A stretch of DNA of 52,503 nt from a virus. Where the stretch lies: the IMG/VR virus record IMGVR_UViG_3300027859_000025, positions 1 to 52,503 of that record; one strand, written 5' to 3'. The notes below the pieces were generated by a model, which saw only the letters and a program-made list of their open reading frames with translations, had not been told where the DNA came from and searched no databases. Positions 44,428 to 51,788 of the stretch are shown here, piece by piece (the stretch's first letter is position 1; every line of letters starts with the position of its first letter). A program made the translations under genes and the position numbers.

Positions 44428-44720
44428 TGGCCAAAACACCACCACAAATAGGGGAAGACACTAAAATAACATTAGATTTTAAAACAATAGGCATGATAGT
44501 AGGTTTTGTTGTAACTTTATCAGGCATGTGGTATACATTGCAGGCTGATATAGCAGAAGCCATGAAACAGCCTGAACCTGTTATAGATCGTGTTGAGTAT
44601 GATTTAAAAGATGAACTTATACGTCAAACTATTATGGACACTCAAGATGATGTAGAAGAAATTAAAGAAACTATTGGAAAAATTGATCAACGTTTATACG
44701 AAATACAAAGAGGAAGATGA
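44427..44720 (+). CDS. Membrane-anchored coiled coil, spanin-like, 97 aa
   Basis: A cytoplasmic N-terminus, one membrane helix (about residues 20-42), then a charged coiled coil to the end. The topology is like an inner-membrane spanin or a small holin partner. It starts at the stop codon of the exported protein and overlaps the next gene by ATGA. Not assignable with certainty. Confidence 0.55.
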   Translation: MAKTPPQIGEDTKITLDFKTIGMIVGFVVTLSGMWYTLQADIAEAMKQPEPVIDRVEYDLKDELIRQTIMDTQDDVEEIKETIGKIDQRLYEIQRGR

Positions 44721-45127
44721 AGAATTTAATTTTACTTTTATTTAGCACAATAGCTTTTGGTCAAGTAAGTGTACCTGAAGATAAATGGATAGACGACGCT
44801 AGCTTTGAAAACGTTATAGCTCAAGTGTCATCTTTTGGTGAAAATAATTTTGAAACAATAGTTGTAGAATTCTGGGCAGATTTTAATAAAGAAAACTGTT
44901 TTAGTGAGTGGGAGAAAATAAAAGATGCTACATACTATAGAATAGATATAGCTAAAGCTCCTAAAGCAAAAAAGAAACATAGAGTACGTATGGCTCCAAC
45001 TTTACTTATATTTAAAAACGGTATCAAAGAAGCTACATTTAAAGCTGGATTAGATTTATTACTACCTACAGATCTTGAAGAGGTTCAAGCAACTATAGAT
45101 GAAATAAATCAAGCTGATAAATTCTAA
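44717..45127 (+). CDS. Exported thioredoxin-fold protein lacking CxxC
   Basis: 136 aa. Signal peptide MKNLILLLFSTIAFGQ. The thioredoxin fold is shown by EFWADFNKENCF in the active-site place and the cis-Pro segment RMAPTLLIFKNG (Pro94). The active site is degenerate: FWA-D-F-N-K-E-N-C has Asn57 and Asn60 where the two Cys should be, with one Cys at 61. So classic disulfide exchange is unlikely. It could act in the periplasm as a chaperone or binding protein. Confidence 0.7.
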   Translation: MKNLILLLFSTIAFGQVSVPEDKWIDDASFENVIAQVSSFGENNFETIVVEFWADFNKENCFSEWEKIKDATYYRIDIAKAPKAKKKHRVRMAPTLLIFKNGIKEATFKAGLDLLLPTDLEEVQATIDEINQADKF

Positions 45128-45130
45128 TTT

Positions 45131-45592
45131 ATGGAAAAAATAAGTGATCATATAACATATGCAGAAGCTATACACTCAAGTACAGCTAAACGTAAAAATA
45201 TAGACAATACACCTAATCCTACTCAAGTAGAAACAATGGGTTTAACCGCTAGAAAAATATTTGAACCACTACGCAAATGGGTCGGTGGAGCAATTAAAGT
45301 TACATCATTTTTTAGATCAGCTGCTTTAAACGAAGCCATAGGAGGATCAGCAAGTTCTCAGCATTGTAAAGGCCAAGCAATTGATTTAGATGATGTATAT
45401 GGACATAAGAGCAATGCAGAGATGTACCAATGGATAAAAGAAAACCTAAACTTTGATCAACTTATATGGGAGTTTGGTACAGATATGAATCCTAACTGGA
45501 TACATGTGTCTTATGTTAACGATGAAGATAATAGAAATAAATGCTTGAAAGCATATAAAGAAAACGGTAAAACAAAATATAAAGTAATATGA
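45131..45592 (+). CDS. Endolysin-like M15 family peptidase
   Basis: 153 aa, M15-type D,D-carboxypeptidase or L-alanyl-D-glutamate endopeptidase fold. Zinc ligands are apparent: His78 and Asp85 in SSQHCKGQAIDLDD and His125 in NWIHVSY. No signal peptide is evident, so release through the holin is expected. It cuts peptidoglycan cross-links or stem peptides. Confidence 0.8.
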   Translation: MEKISDHITYAEAIHSSTAKRKNIDNTPNPTQVETMGLTARKIFEPLRKWVGGAIKVTSFFRSAALNEAIGGSASSQHCKGQAIDLDDVYGHKSNAEMYQWIKENLNFDQLIWEFGTDMNPNWIHVSYVNDEDNRNKCLKAYKENGKTKYKVI

Positions 45593-45924
45593 ATTCGCCA
45601 TTTAAAATTTCACCGTTTTTTACTGATCATATAGATCCTGAAAAAATTAGATCTGCTAGACAAAATAAAACTATTTACGTTACAGGTGATCAAGGTAAAT
45701 ATAACTTTCACGATTCTCCTCAATATGAGGGTCATGAGCCATCTAGTCATTTAATGGCTGATGATGGTAGAAGAGAAGCTTGGCCTTCTATATATAGAGA
45801 TAGTATTACAGGTTCTTGGTCTAATCAAAGTAGAGATCAAGCTATTAAAAGAAACGAATTATATAGTTTTAAAGATCAAGATCAAATGATAGATTTTGCT
45901 AGAAAAGGTAATTGGAAAAAATAA
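45589..45924 (+). CDS. Hypothetical protein with SPF motifs, 111 aa
   Basis: Starts MNSPFKISPFFTDH, two copies of the short SPF motif. Hydrophilic, with many Asp, Arg and Trp. Coupled by ATGA to the endolysin gene. Function unknown. Confidence 0.6.
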   Translation: MNSPFKISPFFTDHIDPEKIRSARQNKTIYVTGDQGKYNFHDSPQYEGHEPSSHLMADDGRREAWPSIYRDSITGSWSNQSRDQAIKRNELYSFKDQDQMIDFARKGNWKK

Positions 45925-45929
45925 ATAAT

Positions 45930-46211
45930 ATGAAATCACCTGTAAAAATAAAAGAAAAAGCTTACGAAAAACAGAATAGAAAAATGCGGTCAGAGTATAC
46001 ATCTGAAACCGGTAAGAAGTTGGGTAAAAGACTTACAAAAGGAAGCAACAAGCGAAGAGTGTCATTTGCTTGTAGGTTTGCTGGTATGGCTGGAGCAATG
46101 AAAGATGCTAAAGGCGAACCAACTAAGAAAGCAATGGCACTAAAAAAGTGGGGTTTCGGTAGCGTAGAAGCGGCTAGAAACTTTTGTAACAAACATAAAT
46201 CTAAAAAATAA
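45930..46211 (+). CDS. DUF6321-like small basic protein, 93 aa
   Basis: The ATG at 45930 is chosen over a TTG at 45912. It starts MKSPVKIKEK, with a conserved-looking core of RRVSFACRFAGMAGAMKD and KKWGFGSVEAARNF, typical of the phage family DUF6321. Lys-rich with two Cys residues. Confidence 0.65.
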   Translation: MKSPVKIKEKAYEKQNRKMRSEYTSETGKKLGKRLTKGSNKRRVSFACRFAGMAGAMKDAKGEPTKKAMALKKWGFGSVEAARNFCNKHKSKK

Positions 46212-46444
46212 TGAAAAGTAATTCACCGTTCTATCAAGATAAATGTGCAGAAGCAAGAGCGAAAAAGAAAGCTGAGTACATGAAAAGGAAATCAAAAACA
46301 TCAATGAAGAGAGTTGATGGTAAAATGCAAAAATACGAAAAGCCTATTAGTCAAGAGCAAAACTTAAAAGAGTTTAACGCAGAGATACAAGAGTATGAAT
46401 GTGTTAATGGGCAACTTAAATTAAGACAAATAGAAAACGATTAA
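46211..46444 (+). CDS. Small Lys-rich protein with SPF motif, 77 aa
   Basis: Starts MKSNSPFYQDKCAEARAKKK. Helical and strongly basic for the first half. Unknown function; it shares the N-terminal SPF motif with its neighbours. Overlaps the preceding stop by one base (TAATG). Confidence 0.6.
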   Translation: MKSNSPFYQDKCAEARAKKKAEYMKRKSKTSMKRVDGKMQKYEKPISQEQNLKEFNAEIQEYECVNGQLKLRQIEND

Positions 46445-46447
46445 ATT

Positions 46448-46588
46448 ATGGGAAAATTATTAGTAAAATTAGGATTATGGATGCAAGCTTGCTGGTGTAA
46501 GCTAATGTGTAAATGGAACTGGTTAGTATCTAAATTGATTGTAGATGTTAAAGATTGTCCAGTAGCACAGTGTGTATGTAAAAAATAA
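46448..46588 (+). CDS. Tiny Cys-rich protein, 46 aa
   Basis: MGKLLVKLGLWMQACWCKLM followed by Cys residues at 21, 37, 42 and 44; six Cys in 46 residues, with several Trp. It might bind metal or form disulfides, or be membrane-associated through the N-terminal hydrophobic segment. Last plus-strand gene before the terminator. Confidence 0.5.
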   Translation: MGKLLVKLGLWMQACWCKLMCKWNWLVSKLIVDVKDCPVAQCVCKK

Positions 46589-46634
46589 GGAACAAAGATA
46601 ACTGGGCGTACCATACCCAAAAGTTCCTGTAACC

Positions 46635-46671
46635 GAAGGGGATCTCAATCGAGGTCCCCTTCATTGTTTTT
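46635..46671 (+). terminator. Terminator hairpin between convergent operons
   Basis: Stem GAAGGGGA/TCCCCTTC with an inner CTC/GAG pair around loop AATC, then a T-run from 46666. It serves the plus-strand late genes. On the minus strand it lies right after the nrdA stop but lacks a downstream U-run. Confidence 0.85.
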
Positions 46672-48391
46672 ATCCGTCACAGGCAATACAATCTTCACTC
46701 ATAGCTTGTTGTGCTATATCACCACGTAGCACTGATTCAGTTCTAGTATAGTACAGGGTTTTAATACCTTTTTTCCATGCTGACATATGAACCTGATTAA
46801 TCCATTTAGGTGTAGCCACGCTAGGAAATGCTAGGTTTAAACTAACAGACTGATCTATATATTGCTGTCGTATACCAGCTTGATTTACTAGTTCGAGTTG
46901 ATTGATCTCTTTAAACGTTTTAAAAACGTCTTTAGCCGGTACATCGTGTGGTCCAACCACAACCCCGTCAAGCTCAGATAGACCTTGAACACTACCACCA
47001 TCTGCCAGTATTTTATCCCAAGTTTCATTTGTATTTATTTTAAGTTTTCTTAATAATTTTAAAAGTGTAGGGTTTTTTCTTATAAACGTACCTTTAGCTG
47101 ATTGCTCTGTAAATACATTTGCAGCCCAAGGTTCTATTCCCGGCGAAATGTTTCCGCTAAGCTTTGAATTACTAACAGTGGGAGCAATAGCGCGCAAGTG
47201 AGTATTACGCATGCCAGTGCCAACGCACCACAAAGGTTCACCATAAACCTCAGCAAGATCTCTACTAGCGCGTTCAGACTCGATTTTAATTTGCGAAAAT
47301 ATTTTCCTAGTTTCAAACTGAGCAAGCAGACCCTCAAAAGGTATAGCCTTTTCTTGGAGATATGTGTGCCATCCCAGTACACCCAACCCAAGTGCTCGTC
47401 CTTTCGTAGCAGAACGAATGGCATTTTCAAAACCTCTAAGTCCTTTTGCTCTTTGAATAAATTCCTCCATAACGCCATCAAGAAACCACGTGGCGTGATA
47501 TATAAGGTTGCTTCCTTTCCATTCATCATATTTAGCTAAGTTTAAAGACGACAAGCAACATACAAAGCTATGGTTCTCGTCTGTGTGTAATGTAATCTCT
47601 GAACATATGTTTGTCATATGTACCTTTAAGCCGTTGTCTTTGTAGGCTCGTGGGTTATTCTTATTTGTATTCCCCTTAAAAAGGATGTAAGGTTCGCCAG
47701 TAGCTTTACGCTTTTGAAGTAATTTTCCCCAACGTTTTCTAGCGTCTCTATCTCCTTGTTCAATTCGTCGCATGAACTTATCGCCAACCACAGCGCACTG
47801 GTGCATGTTAAGTGATTGTCTGTTGACATCACCTTTAGGTTCACGTATTTCGAGCCACTCATCGAAATCGGGGTGATCAATATTAATATTAACTGATGCA
47901 GCTCCTCGTCTGACAGATCCTTGATTAGTGGCAAGTATTGTCGAGTCGTATATTTTACAAAACGGCACAACGCCATCACTTGTTCCATTACCTGTTATTT
48001 TAGCGCCAGCGGGTCTTATTTGATTTATACCGATACCAACTCCACCGCCGTGCTTAGCGAGTAGCATCATCTCTAGGTTTTTACTTCCTATGTCTTGAAT
48101 CGAGTCTGCAACATCAATGCCAAAGCAAGATATAGGTAGACCGCGATCAGTCCCTGTGTTTGATAGCACAGGACTAGCCAGACACAACCAACCATTCCAA
48201 ATATAATCAAAAAACGTGTTGGCCAGTTCAGGTTTGTAAAGTCTACGCGCAACTGTTTTAGCAACACGCATGTATGCTTCACGAGGTGTTTCATCTTGAA
48301 GCAGGTAACCACCTGCGATAGTTTTTTTGTATACGTCTGTATCACCCCACTTAGGGTAATCTTCTCCTTTTTTCCATTCATTGTTCCACAT
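46670..48391 (-). CDS. nrdA: Ribonucleotide reductase large subunit, class I
   Basis: 573 aa, converting ribonucleoside to deoxyribonucleoside diphosphates together with NrdB. Catalytic residues are present: Cys89 and Cys278 (redox pair), the Asn261-x-Cys263-x-Glu265 motif in MTNICSEI, a C-terminal YYTRT pair of tyrosines, and the tail Cys568/Cys571 (CIAC). The N-terminal ATP-cone regulatory domain of bacterial NrdA is absent, so the usual dATP inhibition through it would be lost. It ends beside the terminator. Confidence 0.95.
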   Translation of the reverse strand: MWNNEWKKGEDYPKWGDTDVYKKTIAGGYLLQDETPREAYMRVAKTVARRLYKPELANTFFDYIWNGWLCLASPVLSNTGTDRGLPISCFGIDVADSIQDIGSKNLEMMLLAKHGGGVGIGINQIRPAGAKITGNGTSDGVVPFCKIYDSTILATNQGSVRRGAASVNINIDHPDFDEWLEIREPKGDVNRQSLNMHQCAVVGDKFMRRIEQGDRDARKRWGKLLQKRKATGEPYILFKGNTNKNNPRAYKDNGLKVHMTNICSEITLHTDENHSFVCCLSSLNLAKYDEWKGSNLIYHATWFLDGVMEEFIQRAKGLRGFENAIRSATKGRALGLGVLGWHTYLQEKAIPFEGLLAQFETRKIFSQIKIESERASRDLAEVYGEPLWCVGTGMRNTHLRAIAPTVSNSKLSGNISPGIEPWAANVFTEQSAKGTFIRKNPTLLKLLRKLKINTNETWDKILADGGSVQGLSELDGVVVGPHDVPAKDVFKTFKEINQLELVNQAGIRQQYIDQSVSLNLAFPSVATPKWINQVHMSAWKKGIKTLYYTRTESVLRGDIAQQAMSEDCIACDG

Positions 48392-48392
48392 T

Positions 48393-48662
48393 TTATACTC
48401 CGTTTATTAAGTGTATTATCCATGCTATTAAACCGTTAATGTTTAAAGCAACTAAGTTCCATTGTTTACGTGATGACGTCTGGACAATGATACATACAAA
48501 ACCTATAATAAACAATATAGGATTAATAGTCCATTGCCCAGCTATCACAAAGCCTGCGCCCATGTATCCAACACGCGACGCAAACTTCTGCCAAGATGTG
48601 AGTTTATTAGTATAGCGTAAGGCTTTAATCAGCCTGTACTTCCATCTTCTTTTTCTCTGCAT
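48393..48662 (-). CDS. Small membrane protein, 89 aa
   Basis: A basic N-terminus (MQRKRRWKYR) and two or three hydrophobic segments (about 33-65 and 72-87). It overlaps the 75-aa gene upstream by 38 bases and lies directly before nrdA. Not recognised; it could be a membrane anchor or holin-like, but its place inside the nrd operon argues against a lysis role. Confidence 0.6.
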   Translation of the reverse strand: MQRKRRWKYRLIKALRYTNKLTSWQKFASRVGYMGAGFVIAGQWTINPILFIIGFVCIIVQTSSRKQWNLVALNINGLIAWIIHLINGV

Positions 48663-48852
48663 TTTCTTTTAATTTAGTTTTCAACTGCTCTATTGCTTCG
48701 TCATAACCTGGCATTAGCTTTACAGTTTCCAGCGTACCTACAGACAAGTCTTTTAAATAAGCGTTTTCATCTAACAACTGTTGTACAACTTTAATTAAAG
48801 CTTGTATCTTTTTTTCTAGCAGATCTGTTCTGCTTTGTTTACTTCCCTTCAT
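48625..48852 (-). CDS. Coiled-coil protein, 75 aa
   Basis: A basic head, then a helix with heptad-like Leu/Ile spacing from residue 10 to 45, and a Lys/Glu-rich end. It lies 32 bases after the nrdB stop. No known family. Confidence 0.6.
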   Translation of the reverse strand: MKGSKQSRTDLLEKKIQALIKVVQQLLDENAYLKDLSVGTLETVKLMPGYDEAIEQLKTKLKENAEKKKMEVQAD

Positions 48853-48884
48853 ATAAATCTTTGTATATATCTTTTTCTGTTATG

Positions 48885-49853
48885 TTACCAAATGTCCTCG
48901 AAGTCTTCCCCTTCATTAGCTTTGCTATAATCCGTCGGCCGTATTGCGAAAAAATCAGTATGAGTGACCCCGCCGGTAAGATGATAGAACCAATCAAGAT
49001 TAGACGCTGCGCCCTTGTCATACGCGAAATAGTTCCCAAGGTCAACGTAACCCAGTTCAACAAGTTTTTCATTTGCTCTCTTTTTTATAAAATGTGTAAG
49101 ATCATTAGCTGATATACCTTCTATATCCCCCATCTCAAACATCTTGTTAATATATTTAGTTTCTAGATCAACCATGGTTTCTGCAGCTTTTACTATATCT
49201 TCTCGACATAAATTCAGTAATTGATTGTTTTCGCTGCACATATCGCGGAAAAGCTTACAGCCCATTTTACTATGTAAGCTCTCATCTCGCACTGACCACT
49301 TCATTTGCTGCCCAATACCTTTAAGTAAATTTCTTAGCTGAAAAGAATAAAGTACAGCAAAAGCAGAATAGAGGCTAACGCCTTCCGCAAAAGCACTAAA
49401 CACAGCAAGAGACTTACCAATACCAACGGCATTGGATCCATCATACGCAACCAAGTTATCAAACCTTTCAGCCGTTGCAGGCTCGTGTAAAAATGCTTCA
49501 TAATCTTCTAATCCTAATGTTTCATTTAAATAACTATATGCTACTGCGTGTATCGTCTCTTGCGATCCAAACATCATAGCCATTTGCTGTATCTCGTACT
49601 TTGGAAACCAGCTTACTACTTTTTGGGTCCAGTAATCAGAAACCGCGCACTCCGTCTGTGCGAAGCCCAGTAATATATTACCGACCAGGTTCTTTTCTTT
49701 ATCATTTAATTTTTCGTTCCAGTCTTTAACATCACCACTCATTGGTATTTCAGTATGTAACCAAAATGCCTGAGCCTGCTTTAGCCAACCTTCTGTGTAA
49801 TACTCTGGGTACTCAAAAGGTTTATACGGTATTCTTTTATCAAATAATCCCAT
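48885..49853 (-). CDS. nrdB: Ribonucleotide reductase small subunit, class I
   Basis: 322 aa. Metal ligands align with E. coli NrdB: Glu68 (in place of Asp84), Glu99 and His102 (ETIH), Glu157 (FAEGV), Glu191 and His194 (DESLH). The radical tyrosine is kept as Tyr106, four residues after His102. The C-terminal tail (EDFEDIW) is the expected NrdA contact. Glu at the first ligand position is known from class Ic enzymes, which however lack the Tyr, so the mixture is notable. Its ATG overlaps the previous gene's stop (TAATG). Confidence 0.95.
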   Translation of the reverse strand: MGLFDKRIPYKPFEYPEYYTEGWLKQAQAFWLHTEIPMSGDVKDWNEKLNDKEKNLVGNILLGFAQTECAVSDYWTQKVVSWFPKYEIQQMAMMFGSQETIHAVAYSYLNETLGLEDYEAFLHEPATAERFDNLVAYDGSNAVGIGKSLAVFSAFAEGVSLYSAFAVLYSFQLRNLLKGIGQQMKWSVRDESLHSKMGCKLFRDMCSENNQLLNLCREDIVKAAETMVDLETKYINKMFEMGDIEGISANDLTHFIKKRANEKLVELGYVDLGNYFAYDKGAASNLDWFYHLTGGVTHTDFFAIRPTDYSKANEGEDFEDIW

Positions 49854-49999
49854 TAGTTATATACTTCTAATGCTATATCAATTAGCGGTAAATAAAAAAC
49901 GTGCGTTGTTTGCCCTTGTTCTTCGTATGATCTCATGCCAAATAATATACCGGGATAAGTACCTATTGACAAGCTCCATTGCTTCTTTTCTTTACTCAT
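49853..49999 (-). CDS. Small conserved-looking protein, 48 aa
   Basis: The segment WSLSIGTYPGILFGMRSYEE has the look of a small conserved phage protein. Its stop overlaps the nrdB start. It overlaps the upstream 48-aa gene by ATGA, making the operon continuous. Confidence 0.65.
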   Translation of the reverse strand: MSKEKKQWSLSIGTYPGILFGMRSYEEQGQTTHVFYLPLIDIALEVYN

Positions 50000-50142
50000 A
50001 TATTTTTACTTAATATTAAAGGTGATTCGTCTTTGTTTGTTGACACAAAATAACATGCATCATTTTCTTCTACTAATATTTCTTTATTTTTAAACGTCTT
50101 AGGATATTTTTCTAAAACATAATCAATAACATTTGATTCCAT
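49996..50142 (-). CDS. Hypothetical protein, 48 aa
   Basis: A hydrophilic Glu/Lys/Asn-rich ORF tied by ATGA to the downstream gene and overlapped by 20 bases with the 56-aa gene upstream. Function unknown. Confidence 0.55.
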   Translation of the reverse strand: MESNVIDYVLEKYPKTFKNKEILVEENDACYFVSTNKDESPLILSKNI

Positions 50143-50293
50143 ATCTATCTTGTATTTCTACTAGTTCTTTATATTTTATTTTACCTCGCGCTTCCCAACT
50201 CCATTGCCACCACTTATCGATCTGACGCTCAGCATACTTTTGTCTTGCTATCCTTTTCGCCTCGAAAGGATTAGCTTTATTGTCTCGTCGCAT
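50123..50293 (-). CDS. Small basic protein, 56 aa
   Basis: Arg/Lys/Trp-rich (KWWQWSWEARGK near residue 27-38), suggesting nucleic-acid contact. Overlaps the nuclease gene's 3' end by 46 bases. No family recognised. Confidence 0.6.
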   Translation of the reverse strand: MRRDNKANPFEAKRIARQKYAERQIDKWWQWSWEARGKIKYKELVEIQDRYGIKCY

Positions 50294-50706
50294 TCTTTTT
50301 GATTTTGTGGTTTGTATAGTGTTACGTTTGGAAACTGCGTCATAACAAGTCTTTTAAATAACTTCCAACGCATTGGAAATGATTCGTTAGCTCTACCTTT
50401 TGTTTCAATTATAAAGTCATCACCAATAAAATCAGGTGTATACTTAATAGGTAGTATACGTTTGCAGCCTCTGTTTTTGTAATCACCTTTGCCGTTAGCA
50501 CATCTCTCGTATACTTCATTATCAAAATGAAAGCCAGCGAGTAAAACAAAAGTCTCTCCTTCGTATTTAGCTTTGATTTTTTCTTTTTTCAAAGCCATAT
50601 ACATATAACGCTCAAGGCCAGATGCAAAGTTAATACCATCATATGATACTTTCTTCGACTGTACTGGCCCGCGTTTTTTCTTGCGTTTATAAGGTCTCCT
50701 CTTCAT
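50248..50706 (-). CDS. PD-(D/E)XK endonuclease
   Basis: 152 aa from the ATG at 50706. An upstream ATG at 50736 would add ten residues and overlap the previous gene more. A strongly basic N-terminus precedes the core: Glu32 in SGLERY, then TPDF with Asp92, and ETKG with Glu101 and Lys103. The family resembles phage endonuclease I/DUF1064-like enzymes. It may resolve branched DNA or degrade host DNA. It sits in the nucleotide-metabolism operon. Confidence 0.75.
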   Translation of the reverse strand: MKRRPYKRKKKRGPVQSKKVSYDGINFASGLERYMYMALKKEKIKAKYEGETFVLLAGFHFDNEVYERCANGKGDYKNRGCKRILPIKYTPDFIGDDFIIETKGRANESFPMRWKLFKRLVMTQFPNVTLYKPQNQKECDETIKLILSRRKG

Positions 50707-51001
50707 TGATTTCAATGTCATGATAGTGTAAACCATCGTTACCGTTTTGACCTATAACATTAATACGATTGATCATTGCCTCTTCGATTTCATCAGTCAA
50801 ACAACGTTTAGCAGCTTCAATATAAAGCAAAGCATCCATTAATTCTTCTTGTACATCAACTAAGAAACGATTAAGATCTTTTTCTTGACCTTCTATTTCT
50901 TGCATCATTGTAGCTCCGTATTTCTTTTGACCTACTAAACTGCGTTCGTCCATTTTTCTAAGTACAGCTTGTACTATTGCGTCTTTAGTTCTTATCTTCA
51001 T
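50687..51001 (-). CDS. MazG-like nucleotide pyrophosphohydrolase, 104 aa
   Basis: RSLVGQKKYGATM in the first third and DVQEELMDALLYIEAAK in the middle match the all-alpha NTP pyrophosphatase pattern (EExxD). Phage members are often annotated as dATP/dGTP or general dNTP pyrophosphohydrolases. The ATG overlaps the upstream gene's stop (ATGA). Substrate not deducible; dCTP is an attractive possibility in view of its neighbour. Confidence 0.55.
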   Translation of the reverse strand: MKIRTKDAIVQAVLRKMDERSLVGQKKYGATMMQEIEGQEKDLNRFLVDVQEELMDALLYIEAAKRCLTDEIEEAMINRINVIGQNGNDGLHYHDIEINEEETL

Positions 51002-51786
51002 ACTGTTTCTTTTACAAATGTTCCATTAAGCATTTTACCTTTACGCATAGCTATTTCAGTGTAAGCTGAATCAATACAATCTTCAATTGTAAAGCCCTCT
51101 AAGTGTGCTAAGTTTGTAAGTACTACAACCATATCACCAATAGCATCTTGTATTTCAGGCTTATCTTGCTTTAGTATTGCTTGAGCTAGTTCACCAGCTT
51201 CTTCTTGTAGTTTAACGTATTGAGTATGTGAATTACCTTTATCGTACAAGCCCCTGTCTTTTGCCCAAAATCTTATAAGCTCAAAGCGACCTGGTATTTC
51301 ATCTACGCTAGTATCGTATTTAAGCTCAGTCTGAGGTTGATCGTGAGGATTAAAAAATGCTTCATAAAAAGCTTTATTGTATATATAACACCTTTTAGTA
51401 TTATACATTGACTCTTTAACGTTAGCCATTATCCACAGAATATTTCGTTTAGTTATTTCAAACTGGCCAAATTCTGTCTGCCAAGTAAGACCTATGTTAT
51501 CGTGCAATTGTCCTTTTAATTTATTAACTGGACAAGGGAAAGTTGAGGTTTGTTGTGTTGCGTTTATCTTCATATTATTAAATAAGTGTTTATATAGTTT
51601 TCTATCGACTTTATAGCCGTAAGACTTTTGAAGTTCTATTTCACGGTCTGATATATAATCTATATCGTCTGACTGTTCAAGAACTTCATACTCATTCTCC
51701 TTATAACCTTGCATAAGGGTAACTCTGGTATTAAGATCACGTGTAACACCGATCTTTTTACCAGGTATGTGGTATAAATAATACAT
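50998..51786 (-). CDS. GIY-YIG-like domain fused to MazG pyrophosphohydrolase
   Basis: 262 aa. Residues 1-65 resemble a degenerate GIY-YIG nuclease (YYLYHIPG, KKIGVTRDLNTRV, SDREIELQ). The C-terminal 90 residues are a MazG-type pyrophosphohydrolase: LQEEAGEL with Glu195, Glu196 and Glu199, and EIQDAIGD with Glu211, Asp214 and Asp218. The middle (70-180) is unassigned. The union of a nuclease-like and an NTP-hydrolysing domain is unusual. It lies two bases after the ThyA-fold enzyme gene. Confidence 0.7.
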   Translation of the reverse strand: MYYLYHIPGKKIGVTRDLNTRVTLMQGYKENEYEVLEQSDDIDYISDREIELQKSYGYKVDRKLYKHLFNNMKINATQQTSTFPCPVNKLKGQLHDNIGLTWQTEFGQFEITKRNILWIMANVKESMYNTKRCYIYNKAFYEAFFNPHDQPQTELKYDTSVDEIPGRFELIRFWAKDRGLYDKGNSHTQYVKLQEEAGELAQAILKQDKPEIQDAIGDMVVVLTNLAHLEGFTIEDCIDSAYTEIAMRKGKMLNGTFVKETV

Positions 51787-51788
51787 AA

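Noticed and set aside
48839-49072. 77-aa same-strand ORF overlapping the end of nrdB with a hydrophobic segment
   Set aside because: It lies out of frame in a conserved part of nrdB and no start signal or family supports it. An overprinted membrane peptide cannot be fully excluded.
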